From Hetaerina americana (lineage: Eukaryota > Arthropoda > Insecta > Odonata > Calopterygidae), in contig JAKTNV010000064.1 in NCBI GenBank assembly GCA_022747635.1, positions 124,001 to 188,000 on the forward strand: DNA of 64,000 nt, given 5' to 3'. The position numbers and the translations under genes are program-made. The notes beneath the pieces were generated by a model. It was not told the DNA's origin, did no database searches, and saw nothing but the letters and a program-made list of their open reading frames with translations. Below are positions 47,801-58,010 of this stretch, in pieces (position 1 is the first letter of the stretch; each line of letters begins with the position of its first letter).

Positions 47801-49965
47801 GCAGAATTGCATGCTGGCGGGTAATTAAGTGGTTAAAATAGTAAGGTGGTGGCAGATTTCTTCGGAGACGATATTGAAAAGCTTTTGAACCGTTGTGATA
47901 AATGCCTCAATTTGAATGGCGACTTTGTTACTGCTTAAGATGTCCTAAAACTAGTATGTTATGCCATAATATATTCTTCTCTCTTCTGTAGTGGTAAGCC
48001 TACCGTTAAAAGGTTCCAACTGAACTAAAGAAAATACCATCAAGTAAGTGGGACTACAGTGTGGATGAGTTAATGAGTGATAACTTGTTATTATTAGCTC
48101 TGTCTGATCTAACGGTGTGTTTTTTAGTGTTTCAGTGTATTATTCTAAATTTCCTATTGGTTCCATTGCTATATTTCATTAAAGTGTCTATTTTAATTCA
48201 TTGCTCTAATTTTATCTTCTGTATATCTGTGTCATGACTATGTTCCATGCCTCATGGATTCCCGACGGAACAATTGAATAAAAATATAAATAATAATGTC
48301 TCCCATTACCCCACTATTCCTTGAGATATTTACACCTCATTGTGGAGTTTGGACTGAAATCAGATTAAATAATGTAGTTCAGAGTGATTTTATTCGCTGT
48401 GTGTAGTTTATTGGTCCATTTGCATGCAATTTTCGTCACAAAACTGATATAATTTGGCTCTTTCTGTAACCATCCTTCATTCATTGTCGAAGCCACCGTC
48501 TACGAATTTTTCCGTCGTTGTTCAATCCTTTAGTAATAAACCAGTGAGAAACTTTTCACTCCCTGGGCAATGAAGCTAACTGTTGCCATTTTTTTCGCAT
48601 ATTTCAGCCGTCTTATTCTAGAGTGCAAAAAGATAATTTCTCCTAGAAGTCCATCGACATTTACCAGTGGGATGGATGCCATTGCACATCGGTTGGTATA
48701 ATCTAACTAACATTTTCTTACCAGCGTTTCTAATTAACCCTGATTGGAAACCGTAAATTTCTGAAGCCTTACTACCCTTAAATAAGTCAATAATTTCCAT
48801 TACCGCTCTTAGTATAGGTCCCTCGCTATCTTTTCAATAATGCTTTCCATTCTCCAGTTGTATTTTGTTCCATTTTCCTTCCATACATCCGGAGCTACGA
48901 ACCGCAAACTCAAAGAGCTCATTTCGTTGCTATAGATAACTCCGAAGCGGAGCAAAACAATCGAAATTGACCCATGGATCACTCAGGCGTATTTTGAATT
49001 CAAGGGCCAGAAACAAAAAGTTACAGTGGTTGATTAAATATATTTATTTGATAAATAAGTATTCTAAAAATATTATTATTAAGCTGAAAGCCTTTAATTC
49101 CTCCAGTTAAAGAGTCCTAAGTATAATAATTTCCAAGATTACATGCAAAGAGACTATCCGCATATTTGTCTTCCCTATAGTGTCATTAAAAATTAACTCG
49201 CCAAGGAAAATTATAGTCAAGGTATCCTATTACCATCTCCTACAAGAGTATAGAAGTATGACAGTTGGTAATTAACGTCTTCGTACCCCCAATTAAGCTT
49301 TAAGAAGTCTACAACGCTCAAATTTAGCATAAATATATCACTAAACGAAACAGGGTTAAATGGGTTCATCTAAATGCTATTGGAAACCAAAACAATCAAA
49401 GAAAGTTAGAATAATGTTTGGATTATCGACGGTTTTTCACAAAGTGGGTGATTCTGTGAAATTTCCTTAGACGTCACTTACTAGATGGGCAATTATGAGT
49501 CATAATTTGAAGGTATGGAATCCGACAAGGGCGGAAGCATTTACGGTTGGCTGTAGCAAGGAGCGAAGGAGACTGTTTGCTATGCCTATGGATTAAACAG
49601 CAGCCTGATATATTATGATTAAATATTTGTCGAGCACACAAGACCGGTGATTGCTGGTCTAACAAACAGTGAACTGCATCTTGAACGAGGGATTTTAAAA
49701 AATCTCTCCAAACTGTGTGTCTTATCGCGTTAGTTGCAACCGCTGAATCTACGAGGAACTTAAAGACGAGAGAGCAAGCATATGGATGGCGAAGAAACAT
49801 GTCCTGTGGGGGGGAGGAGAGAGGAAATGAAGGCGATAGCCCTAAGATGTACTATGAATGGCGTGGAAATGAATGGGAACGGTGATGCCCTTTGGATAAT
49901 CTCATTAAACGGTCGCGCAATTCAATACCCGCGTTGATGAAGCTCGAGGTATTACTAGATAAGAA
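47801..49965. other. Intergenic; nothing recognised
   Basis: AT-rich; a 108-codon minus frame at 49474-49800 is unrecognised. Polyadenylation-like AATAAA strings are frequent and uninformative. Confidence 0.4.
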
Positions 49966-49967
49966 TT

Positions 49968-50190
49968 AAGGTTCCTAATCCAGAAAGGTTCTAAAACCGG
50001 AAGTGCGCGCGGCGGCCGTCTTGGAAAAGCCACGGCGCTGCCACCTGTATTGAGTTTGAAAACAAAAGCGCAACGAAATAGTAGATGTAGAAAAAGGTTC
50101 GTAACCCAGCAAGGTTCTAAAACCAGAAAGCCGTTTCTTTGAACAATATGGAGGCGTTATTTAAGTGTAAACAAAAACGTAACGACAGAG
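49968..50190 (+). repeat. Diverged tandem duplication, about 115-bp unit
   Basis: Two successive segments both begin AAGGTTC-TAA-CCAG-AAGGTTCTAAAACC and both contain a later AAACAAAA-CG-AACGA block. The second lies about 115 bp after the first, with a faint third start near 50195. Lies just beyond the 3' end of the minus-strand gene pair. Confidence 0.6.
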
Positions 50191-50651
50191 GCGTTAGCGT
50201 TGAAGTGGGAATTCAAATTTAAAACAAAAGAACATCTGGGGCGTGACGGGATTCGTGTGGCGTTTTAATAAAATTGTTGGGGGGTCGGGGAGATAGGGTC
50301 TTTGGGTTGGGATATGAGAGGCATTGGGACGGGAAGTCACTGTCGCGACGCGAAATAAAACTCGTGGTCAAATATTAAATTGAAAAATCGTTATTTTATT
50401 GTTTTTAACAAAAAGCACGTCATTTCGAGGCATCAGGTGAAACTCAATGCGTGAAGACAAATTCAATTTATTTAAAATCATTCAGTAACCTCGCCAAATA
50501 CATGGATAAATTTCCATACATAAATACATATGGTCAAATGGATTGTTAATTTTCCAATCCATTCATTTAAGTCACTCATCATCTTCAGCAATATAGTCAA
50601 ATACATATGTCACAATATTATCAAAGAGATAGTTAAATTTCCAATTACTTC

Positions 50652-51034
50652 ATTAAAAGTCTCTTATTCTCATCCCAAATATTAAATTCGGTATCCGGTG
50701 GGACCGTTGTAACAACGTACTCATCTTTTAATGGTAATGAGAGACGACACCTACGACACTAGTTAGTAGACCTCCATTTCAAAGGTGGATAATCAGCGCT
50801 CATATCACAGACTTGCGCATGATGGAGGTCACCGTTAGATTTAATTAGCTGATGAGCATAAACAATGGCTAGAAAGGCTACATTCAAAAATGAAAAGCAA
50901 GGCTTACATAGATTTGCAAATCTCACTCCCTCAAGGTCAGGGTACACTCTCCGTAGATTTCTCCGTAACAAATTAGCATCAACACGATAAGGCGTATATT
51001 TTACGCACGAATACAATGGCTCAGATGAATTCAT
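50652..51034 (-). pseudogene. Unrecognised Cys-rich protein gene 2, with one in-frame stop
   Basis: The likely start is ATG 51034 (MNSSEPLYSCVKYT). About 90 residues are open until TAG at 50759-50761; the same frame then continues for about 36 more codons (CRRC...VVTTVPPDTEF...) to a TAA near 50652. It is paralogous to the next gene up: both have LY.CV.Y near the N-terminus, CF..LNV near residue 50, a C..C near the stop, and an acidic end. The CxxC lies just after the TAG, which argues that the frame was once continuous. Cys spacing suggests zinc binding. An AATAAA signal on this strand lies at 50395-50400. I do not recognise the family. Position next to a viral-type polymerase relic suggests it belonged to the same element, but this is inference. 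Confidence 0.5.
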
Positions 51035-51120
51035 GGTGTTACAAATCTTCTGAGACCGACACTTGTCAACCCACACAAACACTTACTTCTCGGACGAGGT
51101 GGAGTCGCAATCAACTGAAT

Positions 51121-51485
51121 TCACGGAACCGATGGTAAGTTGTCGCTAGTAATTTCTTCATCAGTCATGTCACAGTCGGGAAGTACTGTTATCTCAGCAA
51201 ACTTTACCCTGCTCGGGATTGATTTTCACACCTCTGACAGTCGAGTGCATGTTGAACATCGAAGTGTGGTTCCTTCTTACACAGTTCGCACTCGATGTAA
51301 GGACGAAGTCTATTATTACGATGTAATTCGTCTATATGAACCAGAGATATATATGGAACATTCAATTTACGGAAGCAGTTACGGTACACACAAACGAGTC
51401 GAGAAGTAACTATTCGTATGAATCGACCATGAACGTTAAATAAATTATATCTTACGCATGCATAAAGTGTTGCTTCTGAAGCCAT
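51121..51485 (-). pseudogene. Unrecognised Cys-rich protein gene 1, with a C-terminal frameshift
   Basis: From ATG 51485 the frame runs 93 residues: MASEATLYACVRYN, then CFRKLNVPYISLVH, ELHRNNRL, CELCKKEPHF and DCQRCEN, then a stop at 51204. In another frame the next about 24 codons read a plausible acidic tail (PDCDMTDEEITSDN) ending at TGA 51121-51123, so one frameshift is likely. Pairs CELC and CQRC look like a zinc site. It aligns over its whole length with gene 2, 87 bp downstream on the same strand, so the pair arose by tandem duplication. A GTAAGT string lies between them. Function unknown; the start region faces a TATA promoter that reads the other way. Confidence 0.5.
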
Positions 51486-51906
51486 TCCGCGATAACTTAA
51501 AAATGCGCTCGTGTGAGGTTGAGTGTCGAAAGTCCCGCTTATTCATGTCAAGTGATATCAATAATAATTATCTCTTACTTCGGCCATTGGAACGAGGATG
51601 GATGGAACCTAATTTCAATTAACTCTTACTCCCGACGTTGAGAGATTATTATTATATTCGGATGTGGGACCTGCATTGTTAAAATTTTAGTTAACTCAGA
51701 CATCCAACGCTGGAATGATAACCTAGCGAATTTCAATTACTATGCGGCTGCGGGAACTTGTGTGGTAGATAAATCATTAGTCAACTTGAATTAACGTAGG
51801 AAGGATTAAACAGATAATTATTTTTCGTTGGAATTTTAATTATATCCCAGGATGTTGCCTTTCAGAAATAACTGTGAGGAAGCAATTGGGTAACCATTGA
51901 ATGGCT
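51486..51906. other. Divergent intergenic region
   Basis: It separates the minus-strand Cys-rich gene pair from the plus-strand TATA promoter. AT-rich with several GAATTNAAC-like and ATTAACT strings but no clear repeat. Confidence 0.3.
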
Positions 51907-51916
51907 TATATAAATA
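51907..51916 (+). promoter_or_regulatory. TATA-box promoter
   Basis: TATATAAATA followed by GGAGC is a strong RNA polymerase II TATA context. About 25-35 bp downstream starts a purine-rich leader (AGAGACGAGGAG, then several AGAGACC/GACAGACC copies) that ends at GAGAGTAAGT near 52055, a good splice donor. Such a compact promoter, leader and donor is typical of viral or retroelement transcription units. No start site is proven. Confidence 0.55.
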
Positions 51917-52155
51917 GGAGCAATAAGGGGCATAAGTTGACATTATTGAAAAAGCAGAGACGAGGAGTCAACAAGAAGCCAGAGAAGAGCTTAAGAGACC
52001 GACAGACCTAGACGAGAGCAACTGCTTGAGAGACGTACAGAGACCTAGATAAGAGAGTAAGTATATTCCCTTTCAAATTAGAAATATGCATTTATCATAA
52101 CTGATTGAAATTGGGACTTGAGTATTTATTTATTTTTCTCTATATTATTTGATGG

Positions 52156-52305
52156 ATGGATTCCGTGAAAGAAATTTTGATGCATTTGCAGAGGGAAGAG
52201 GAGTTTTTGAAGAAGGAAGATTTGGTGGAGGGTGTTGAATACCCGGTTGAAAAACTAGAAACAGTCACAACAAGATATGAGGAAACATGCAACTGTAATG
52301 TATGA
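52156..52305 (+). CDS. Small protein, 49 residues, unrecognised
   Basis: ATG 52156 gives MDSVKEILMHLQREEEF, then a charged stretch, then VEGVEYPVEKLETVTTRY, ending at TGA 52303-52305. The start is charged and amphipathic and the second half is beta-like. I have the impression that Y.V.KLE.V.TRYG-type strings occur in small proteins near arthropod viral-type PolB genes, but I cannot verify it. The frame ends shortly after TRY, where such proteins would continue, so it may be truncated. It lies 240 bp after the TATA box, and another ATG four bases earlier opens only a short frame. Confidence 0.35.
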   Translation: MDSVKEILMHLQREEEFLKKEDLVEGVEYPVEKLETVTTRYEETCNCNV

Positions 52306-52546
52306 GGGCATGCAAAGGAAGATATATTTTGCAAAAAAAATTGCCTCATAAGAATAAAAAAGTTTTATACTTACCTCGATGTATTATATCAAAGAACCCC
52401 ATCCATTAAAGTCCTTATATCCACAACGGAAGCGCCCCTTCCTCAAAACATCAACCGTACGAATCCCTCTCGGACGAGCGGAAGCGTCACTTCCCTCTCA
52501 GAGTAGGAGAACTCTCTCGTGATAACACCACAAGTCTCCAAGGCTG
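52306..52546. other. Spacer between small ORF and repeat array
   Basis: No gene. Two related strings, CGGAAGCGCC and CGGAAGCGTC, occur about 70 bp apart, each near a CCCTC/CCCTT. Confidence 0.3.
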
Positions 52547-52804
52547 TATTTTTACGCTCTGAAATTGTTGCATTGAAATGCACATTAGCGGATGACTCCG
52601 TTAAAAGTTACTGTTGCGGCATCTCCCGCAGTTTCTTTGGAATTTGTCAAAGGGAAAACACCATACGTGTTTAAAGTTGGCTTTAACCTCGTGGACAGTG
52701 GCGCCTCGCGCACGACTACGAATACATGTGACATTGTATGTACGGTATTTCGTCATAACATCTAGTTCCTTTAAAAGCCCCAAAATTTCAGAGTTTAAGA
52801 GGAC

Positions 52805-52877
52805 GCCTCGGTAGCTTAAGTGGCTAAAGCACTCGACCGGATATTGAGGGATCTGGGTTCGAGTCCCAGTCAAGGCG
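52805..52877 (+). tRNA. tRNA-like sequence, array copy 1 (GGA at anticodon position)
   Basis: 73 nt fold as a cloverleaf: acceptor GCCTCGG with TCAAGGC (one C-A mismatch, one G-U), D stem GCTT/AAGC, anticodon stem CTCGA/TTGAG, T stem CTGGG/CCCAG with loop TTCGAGT. A box TAGCTTAAGTGG and B box GGTTCGAGTCC are intact. The anticodon loop is CCGGATA, so position 33 is C, not U, and the variable loop has only 4 nt, which does not suit the serine identity that GGA would imply. It is best seen as a tRNA-derived repeat head, possibly with a working pol III promoter, not a decoding tRNA. Confidence 0.6.
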
Positions 52878-53139
52878 AATGATTTTTACGCTCTGAAATT
52901 GTTGCATTGAAATGCACATTAGCGGATGACTCCGTTAAAAGTTACTGTTGCGGCATCTCCCGCAGTTTCTTTGGAATTTGTCAAAGGGAAAACACCATAC
53001 GTGTTTAAAGTTGGCTTTAACCTCGTGGACAGTGGCGCCTCGCGCACGACTACGAATACATGTGACATTGTATGTACGGTATTTCGTCATAACATCTAGT
53101 TCCTTTAAAAGCCCCAAAATTTTCAGAGTTTAAGAGGAC

Positions 53140-53212
53140 GCCTCGGTAGCTTAAGTGGCTAAAGCACTCGACCGGATATTGAGGGATCTGGGTTCGAGTC
53201 CCAGTCAAGGCG
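53140..53212 (+). tRNA. tRNA-like sequence, array copy 2
   Basis: Identical by eye to array copy 1, including C33 and the acceptor mismatch. Lies in the unit that has one extra T. Confidence 0.6.
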
Positions 53213-53473
53213 AATGATTTTTACGCTCTGAAATTGTTGCATTGAAATGCACATTAGCGGATGACTCCGTTAAAAGTTACTGTTGCGGCATCTCCCGCAG
53301 TTTCTTTGGAATTTGTCAAAGGGAAAACACCATACGTGTTTAAAGTTGGCTTTAACCTCGTGGACAGTGGCGCCTCGCGCACGACTACGAATACATGTGA
53401 CATTGTATGTACGGTATTTCGTCATAACATCTAGTTCCTTTAAAAGCCCCAAAATTTCAGAGTTTAAGAGGAC

Positions 53474-53546
53474 GCCTCGGTAGCTTAAGTGGCTAAAGCA
53501 CTCGACCGGATATTGAGGGATCTGGGTTCGAGTCCCAGTCAAGGCG
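53474..53546 (+). tRNA. tRNA-like sequence, array copy 3
   Basis: Identical by eye to array copy 1. Confidence 0.6.
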
Positions 53547-53807
53547 AATGATTTTTACGCTCTGAAATTGTTGCATTGAAATGCACATTAGCGGATGACT
53601 CCGTTAAAAGTTACTGTTGCGGCATCTCCCGCAGTTTCTTTGGAATTTGTCAAAGGGAAAACACCATACGTGTTTAAAGTTGGCTTTAACCTCGTGGACA
53701 GTGGCGCCTCGCGCACGACTACGAATACATGTGACATTGTATGTACGGTATTTCGTCATAACATCTAGTTCCTTTAAAAGCCCCAAAATTTCAGAGTTTA
53801 AGAGGAC

Positions 53808-53880
53808 GCCTCGGTAGCTTAAGTGGCTAAAGCACTCGACCGGATATTGAGGGATCTGGGTTCGAGTCCCAGTCAAGGCG
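53808..53880 (+). tRNA. tRNA-like sequence, array copy 4
   Basis: Identical by eye to array copy 1. Last tRNA before the partial fifth unit and the polymerase relic. Confidence 0.6.
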
Positions 53881-54031
53881 AATGATTTTTACGCTCTGAA
53901 ATTGTTGCATTGAAATGCACATTAGCGGATGACTCCGTTAAAAGTTACTGTTGCGGCATCTCCCGCAGTTTCTTTGAAATGATTCTTATTTAAAATTTTA
54001 AAATTTTTTACATAAAATCAGAATTCCTTAA

Positions 54032-55883
54032 GTGGCATATGCGGACTTTGAATTTGTTCTACTAAAAGTTTCCAGCTGTTTTTCTCAGGATGATCATTCA
54101 CATACCCAAAAGCGCCAGCAACATGAAGTTATGTCCTTTTGTCTGCTTATGGTTTCAAGCATTGGTGAATTTTTTGAGCCTATTCTCTATAGGGGGAAAA
54201 ACGCCGTTGAAGTATTTCTCGAAAAGCTAAAAGAAATGTCACGTTTTGTGCAAGGAGTGTACAAAAACAGTAAACCCATAATGAAAATGAGTGAGGCGGA
54301 AATTACTGCTTTTGAAAAAGCTATTAGTTGTCATATTTGCCGACATATACTGGGTGAAGATAAGGTGAGAGATCATTGTCACTTGTCAGGTAAGTTCAGG
54401 GGGGCTGCTCACTATGCGTGCAATGTAAACTTTAAAAATCCAAAATTTTGACCAGTGTTCATCCATAATCTCTCTAATTATGACGCACACCTCATTGCAC
54501 TGCTTCTAGGATGTGATTCTATGAAAATTACATGTATCCCAAATACTGAGGAAAAGTATATTTCTTTCTCGAAAAACGTTGATTCTAATTTCTCCTATCG
54601 GTTCCTTGACAGCTATAGATTTTTGAGCACGTCACTATCTAGATTAGTCGATGTTCTTCCTAATGATAAATTCAAGCAAACAGCCCAAATTTATAAAGAA
54701 AAAACAGATAGAATCACGCGAAAGGGTGTATTTCCATACGAGTATGTAGATTCATGGGAGAAATTGAACGAGAGCTACCTTCCATCAAAAGAATGCTTTT
54801 ATTGCACTCTAACAGAGGGTACAATTACCGGCGATTATTATCGTTCGCTAAAATTGTGTGGTAAGAATTTGAGTGCAAGACGTTGGGTGACTATTCAGAC
54901 TTGTATTTGAAAACAGTTGTACTGATACTTACTGATGTATTTGAAAATTTTAGAAACATTTGCCTGTCGATGTATCAACTTTATCCCGCCTGGTATTTCA
55001 TTCTTCCAGGACTATCTTTTGACGGCATGCTTAAATAAACAGGGGTCACACTAAAGCTGTTAACGGACTATGATATGATTCTAATGATGGAAAAAGGAAT
55101 ACGGGGAGCTATCAGTCAGTGCACAAAGCGTTACGCTGAGGCAAACAATAGGTACATGGAAGATTTTAATCAATCACATGAGTCAACATTTATTGCTTAT
55201 GTCGATTTTAATAATTTATATGCATCAGGGTTATCCGCCCCCCTTCTCATGGATGGTTTTCGATGGGTTGACCCCCTGGACGTCACCATAATCAATCACG
55301 ATTCTCCCAAGGCATATCTTTTGGAAGTGGATCTAGAATATCCTTAAGAACTCCACGATTTTCTTTCCGACCTACCGTTTTGTGCAGAAAAGAAATTACC
55401 ACCGAATGGTCGGAAACCTAAATTATTAACTACACTGTACGACAAAGAACGATACGTCATACATTAGAGATCTTTAAAACAGGCATTAGCAGCAGGGCTT
55501 AAATTGAAAAAGATACACAGGGAAATCGAATTTTATCAATCCCCTTGGATGAAGCCATATATTGACATTAATTCAAAGAAACGGAGACTTAAAACGACTG
55601 AGTTTGATCGGGACCCATTCAAACTATTTAACAATAGTGTCTTTGGTTAAACATTGCAGAATGTACGGAATTATAAAGATTTAGAATTGATAAATAGTGA
55701 AAAACGATTAGATAAATTAATCTGCAGTTCATTATTTCTCGATAGGAATATTTTTGCAGAAAATCGAGTGGCTGTTCATTTTAGATAAAGCAATATAAAA
55801 ATGAATAAACCTCTGTGCATAGGACAGGCCGTTCTCTATATTTCCAAAGTGCTTATGTATGACTTTTTTATAATCATATTTAA
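54032..55883 (+). pseudogene. Protein-primed type DNA polymerase B relic (Polinton/adintovirus/bidnavirus-like)
   Basis: The translation follows the organellar/viral PolB family in order. AYADFE near 54035 is the start of the exonuclease region. CHICRHIL...RDHCHLSGKFRGAAH and ACN near 54340-54420 form the zinc-binding HNH/endonuclease-VII-like insert. Then HNLSNYDAHL near 54460; AYVDFNNLYASGL near 55195 is polymerase motif A; KLFNNSVFG near 55625 is motif B. Motif C (DTDS) is absent: the frame decays near KVLMYDF at 55860, and mariner copy D begins 34 bp later. Breaks: TGA at 54449, a frameshift near 54880, TAA near 55036 and 55345, and three more stops beyond 55460. The gene would replicate a linear viral-type genome. 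The flanking Cys-rich pair and TATA promoter may be from the same element. Genuine source group cannot be fixed from this fragment. Confidence 0.9.
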
Positions 55884-55917
55884 GTAAACTATTATAGTGA
55901 TGCAACATTGTTATATA

Positions 55918-57248
55918 CTACCTTGATCAAAAAGTTCCCGGAATAACCACCGTGTGGCGCTCCCATCGTTCCGATTTGAGTTCTGTTTTTTTGTTAAATT
56001 GGTACATCTGTTGTTGATATTCTCTTTAAATCTTAGTGTCATAACTTGACATTTGCAAAAGTTACGTAGCCAAGAGTACATCTATCTCTGTGTGTGTTGG
56101 CGATTTTTTACAATTTCAGAAATGGATTTAAATTTGCAACAACGAACTTGTATTAAATTTTGCGTAAAAAACGGATTTAGTGGCGCACGGACGTTGGAAA
56201 TGTTGGAAAAGTGTTTCGGCAACGATTCTCTAAAAAAAACGGTCGTTTACCAGTGGCACGAGCGGTTCAGAAGTGGTCGTGAGTCAATCGAAGATGATGA
56301 ACGCAGTGGCAGACCATCGACATCGAAAGTCGGTGAAAAAATTGATAAAGTAAAAGAAATGTTGGTCAATAACCGCAAATTAACCATCAGAGAAATAGCG
56401 GAGGACTTGAACATTGCCTATGGATCCGCCCAAGACATTGTGGTTAATGATTTGGGTTTCCGTCGTGTAGCAGCAAAGTTGGTGCCGAAAGACCTCAATT
56501 TCATGCAAAAAAGAGACCGTGTTGACGTCGCAAAAGACATGATTTGCGAGGCTGAATCCGATCCCACGCTCATCAAAAGGATCATTACTGGAGACGAGAC
56601 GTGGGTTTATGAGTTCGACACGCAATCCAGACATCAAGCAAGTGAATGGCGTTCACCAAATGAGCCGAGACCAAAAAAACCACGTCGTTTTCAGTCAAAA
56701 AAGAAGGCAATGCTGACGGTTTTCATGGATTACAACGGTGTAGTGCATCATGAATTTTTGCCAGAAGGCCAGACAGTAAACAAAGAGTATTATTTGGGCG
56801 TTATGAGACGTTTGCGTGAAGCAATTCGCCGAAAGAGACCAGAAATGTGGGCAGAAAACTCGTGGATTTTGCACCATGATAACGCACCGTCGCACAGTGC
56901 TATCATTATTCGTAATTTTTTGACGAAAAATGCAACAAATACCATCCAACAGCCACCGAATTCACCTGATTTGGCTCCCTGTGACTTCTTTCTGTTCAAT
57001 CGAGTTAAAAAACCATTACGGGGAACGCGTTTTAGCAGCCGAGAGGAAGTAATGGAAAAATCGCAGGAAGCACTGATGGACATACCGAAAACCGAATATA
57101 AAAAATGTTTCGAGGATTGGATCAAGCGCTGGCATAAGTGTGTTGCAGTCGATGGGGATTACTTTGAAGGGGACAATATAGATTTAGATGAATAAACTTG
57201 TATTTTTAATTTTCTGAATAAATTCCGGGAAATTTTTGATCAAGGTAG
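55918..57248 (+). mobile_element. mariner copy D, complete
   Basis: Both terminal repeats and both TA flanks (55916-55917, 57249-57250) are present; 1,331 bp. It differs from copy C at a handful of sites, mainly silent. Its right terminal repeat has AAATTTTTGATCAAGG where C has AACTCTTTGATCAAGG. Confidence 0.97.
56122..57195 (+). CDS. mariner transposase, full length (second copy)
   Basis: A 357-residue transposase like that at 42110-43183, with the same two HTH motifs and the full D,D34D set (TGDETW, HHDNAPSH, SPDLAPCDFF). I see two amino-acid changes relative to copy C: Phe to Leu in the segment PT[F/L]IKR just before the first Asp, and Tyr to Phe in YE[Y/F]DTQ just after it. Both are conservative. 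Several other differences are silent. No stop or frameshift. With copy C it is a candidate source of transposase for A and B, whose own products are incomplete. Confidence 0.95.
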   Translation: MDLNLQQRTCIKFCVKNGFSGARTLEMLEKCFGNDSLKKTVVYQWHERFRSGRESIEDDERSGRPSTSKVGEKIDKVKEMLVNNRKLTIREIAEDLNIAYGSAQDIVVNDLGFRRVAAKLVPKDLNFMQKRDRVDVAKDMICEAESDPTLIKRIITGDETWVYEFDTQSRHQASEWRSPNEPRPKKPRRFQSKKKAMLTVFMDYNGVVHHEFLPEGQTVNKEYYLGVMRRLREAIRRKRPEMWAENSWILHHDNAPSHSAIIIRNFLTKNATNTIQQPPNSPDLAPCDFFLFNRVKKPLRGTRFSSREEVMEKSQEALMDIPKTEYKKCFEDWIKRWHKCVAVDGDYFEGDNIDLDE

Positions 57249-57252
57249 TATG

Positions 57253-58010
57253 TGCACATTTACAATAGAAGAAAATTTGTCTTAATCATTTATAACGTTA
57301 CCTTTTTTTATTGGAGCATTATAATTCTGGGTTTTTTGTTTAATATGGTAAAAATGATTATTAATCAACACCCTTGACTCAATTTGGTTCAAATTTTCAC
57401 GATCAATTATATCGCACTGTAGCCATATGGGGTGGTATTTGCCTTTTTCCTGGTGAAATGAAAAAAAAATAATTCTTAAAATTGAAATAGTACCTTTTGA
57501 ATACTTTAAGTATTTACTCAATAACAAAAGAATGATGTTTTATGCATATTTTTGGAAATAAATTCATATTTACAATCGGAGAAAATTTTGCTTAAAAATT
57601 ATTACGCTTTCTGTTGTCTTCGAGCATTAATTCTGGGTTTTCTGTTTAATATGGTAGTAGTTTAATCTGTTTCAATGATCATTAATCAACACCCTTGAAA
57701 GCTTTTGATTCTACTTTTCAGGATCGAATATTTCGTATTGAAGCCAGTTTTTGGAAATACATTAACATTTACAATCGGAGAAAATTTAGCTTAATAATTA
57801 ATTACGTAATTCTTTTGCCTTCGAGCATTAATTCTGGGCAACAATGAAAATTCATCAACACCCTTGAAGCCTTTTGGACCTATTTTTCAGGATCGAATAT
57901 TTCGTATTGAAGCAAATTGGGGGTTATTGTCACTTTTCATGGTGAAATGAGAAGAAAAATTCTAAAAATGGAATAAATACCTTTTGAACATCTCAAGTAT
58001 ATACTTGACG
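57253..58010 (+). repeat. Diverged tandem repeat, three units
   Basis: Units start near 57253, 57570 and 57766 at (C/A)ATTTACAAT, followed by GAGAAAATTT, GAGCATTAATTCTGGG, ATCAACACCCTTGA and GGATCGAATATTTCGTATTGAAGC-type blocks. Lengths vary (about 310, 200 and 240 bp) through internal gaps. Non-coding. Confidence 0.8.

Larger units (their letters stand above)
52547..53977 (+). repeat. Tandem array of 334-bp units carrying a tRNA-like sequence
   Basis: Reference point CTCTGAAATT recurs at 52557, 52891, 53226, 53560 and 53894, i.e. spacing 334, 335, 334, 334. There are four complete units and a fifth of about 90 bp. By eye the units are identical apart from one extra T in the second (near 53118). 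Each complete unit has a 5' spacer (ATTAGCGGATGACTCCG, GCGGCATCTCCCGC), a middle region without homology elsewhere in the window, and a tRNA-like end. The first unit has no tRNA before it. The polymerase relic begins about 55 bp after the array. Confidence 0.97.

Noticed and set aside
52601..53876. Repeated 90-aa and 66-aa frames in the array
   Set aside because: The frames recur only because the 334-bp unit recurs, and they run through the tRNA-like sequence. No evidence of coding.
52805..53880. Functional tRNA-Ser cluster
   Set aside because: C instead of U at position 33, a mismatch in the acceptor stem, and a 4-nt variable loop that does not fit serine. The sequence also occurs as decayed solo repeats.
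52547..53977. CRISPR-like array
   Set aside because: The units are 334 bp and uniform throughout, without short repeats separated by unique spacers; a eukaryotic satellite explains it.
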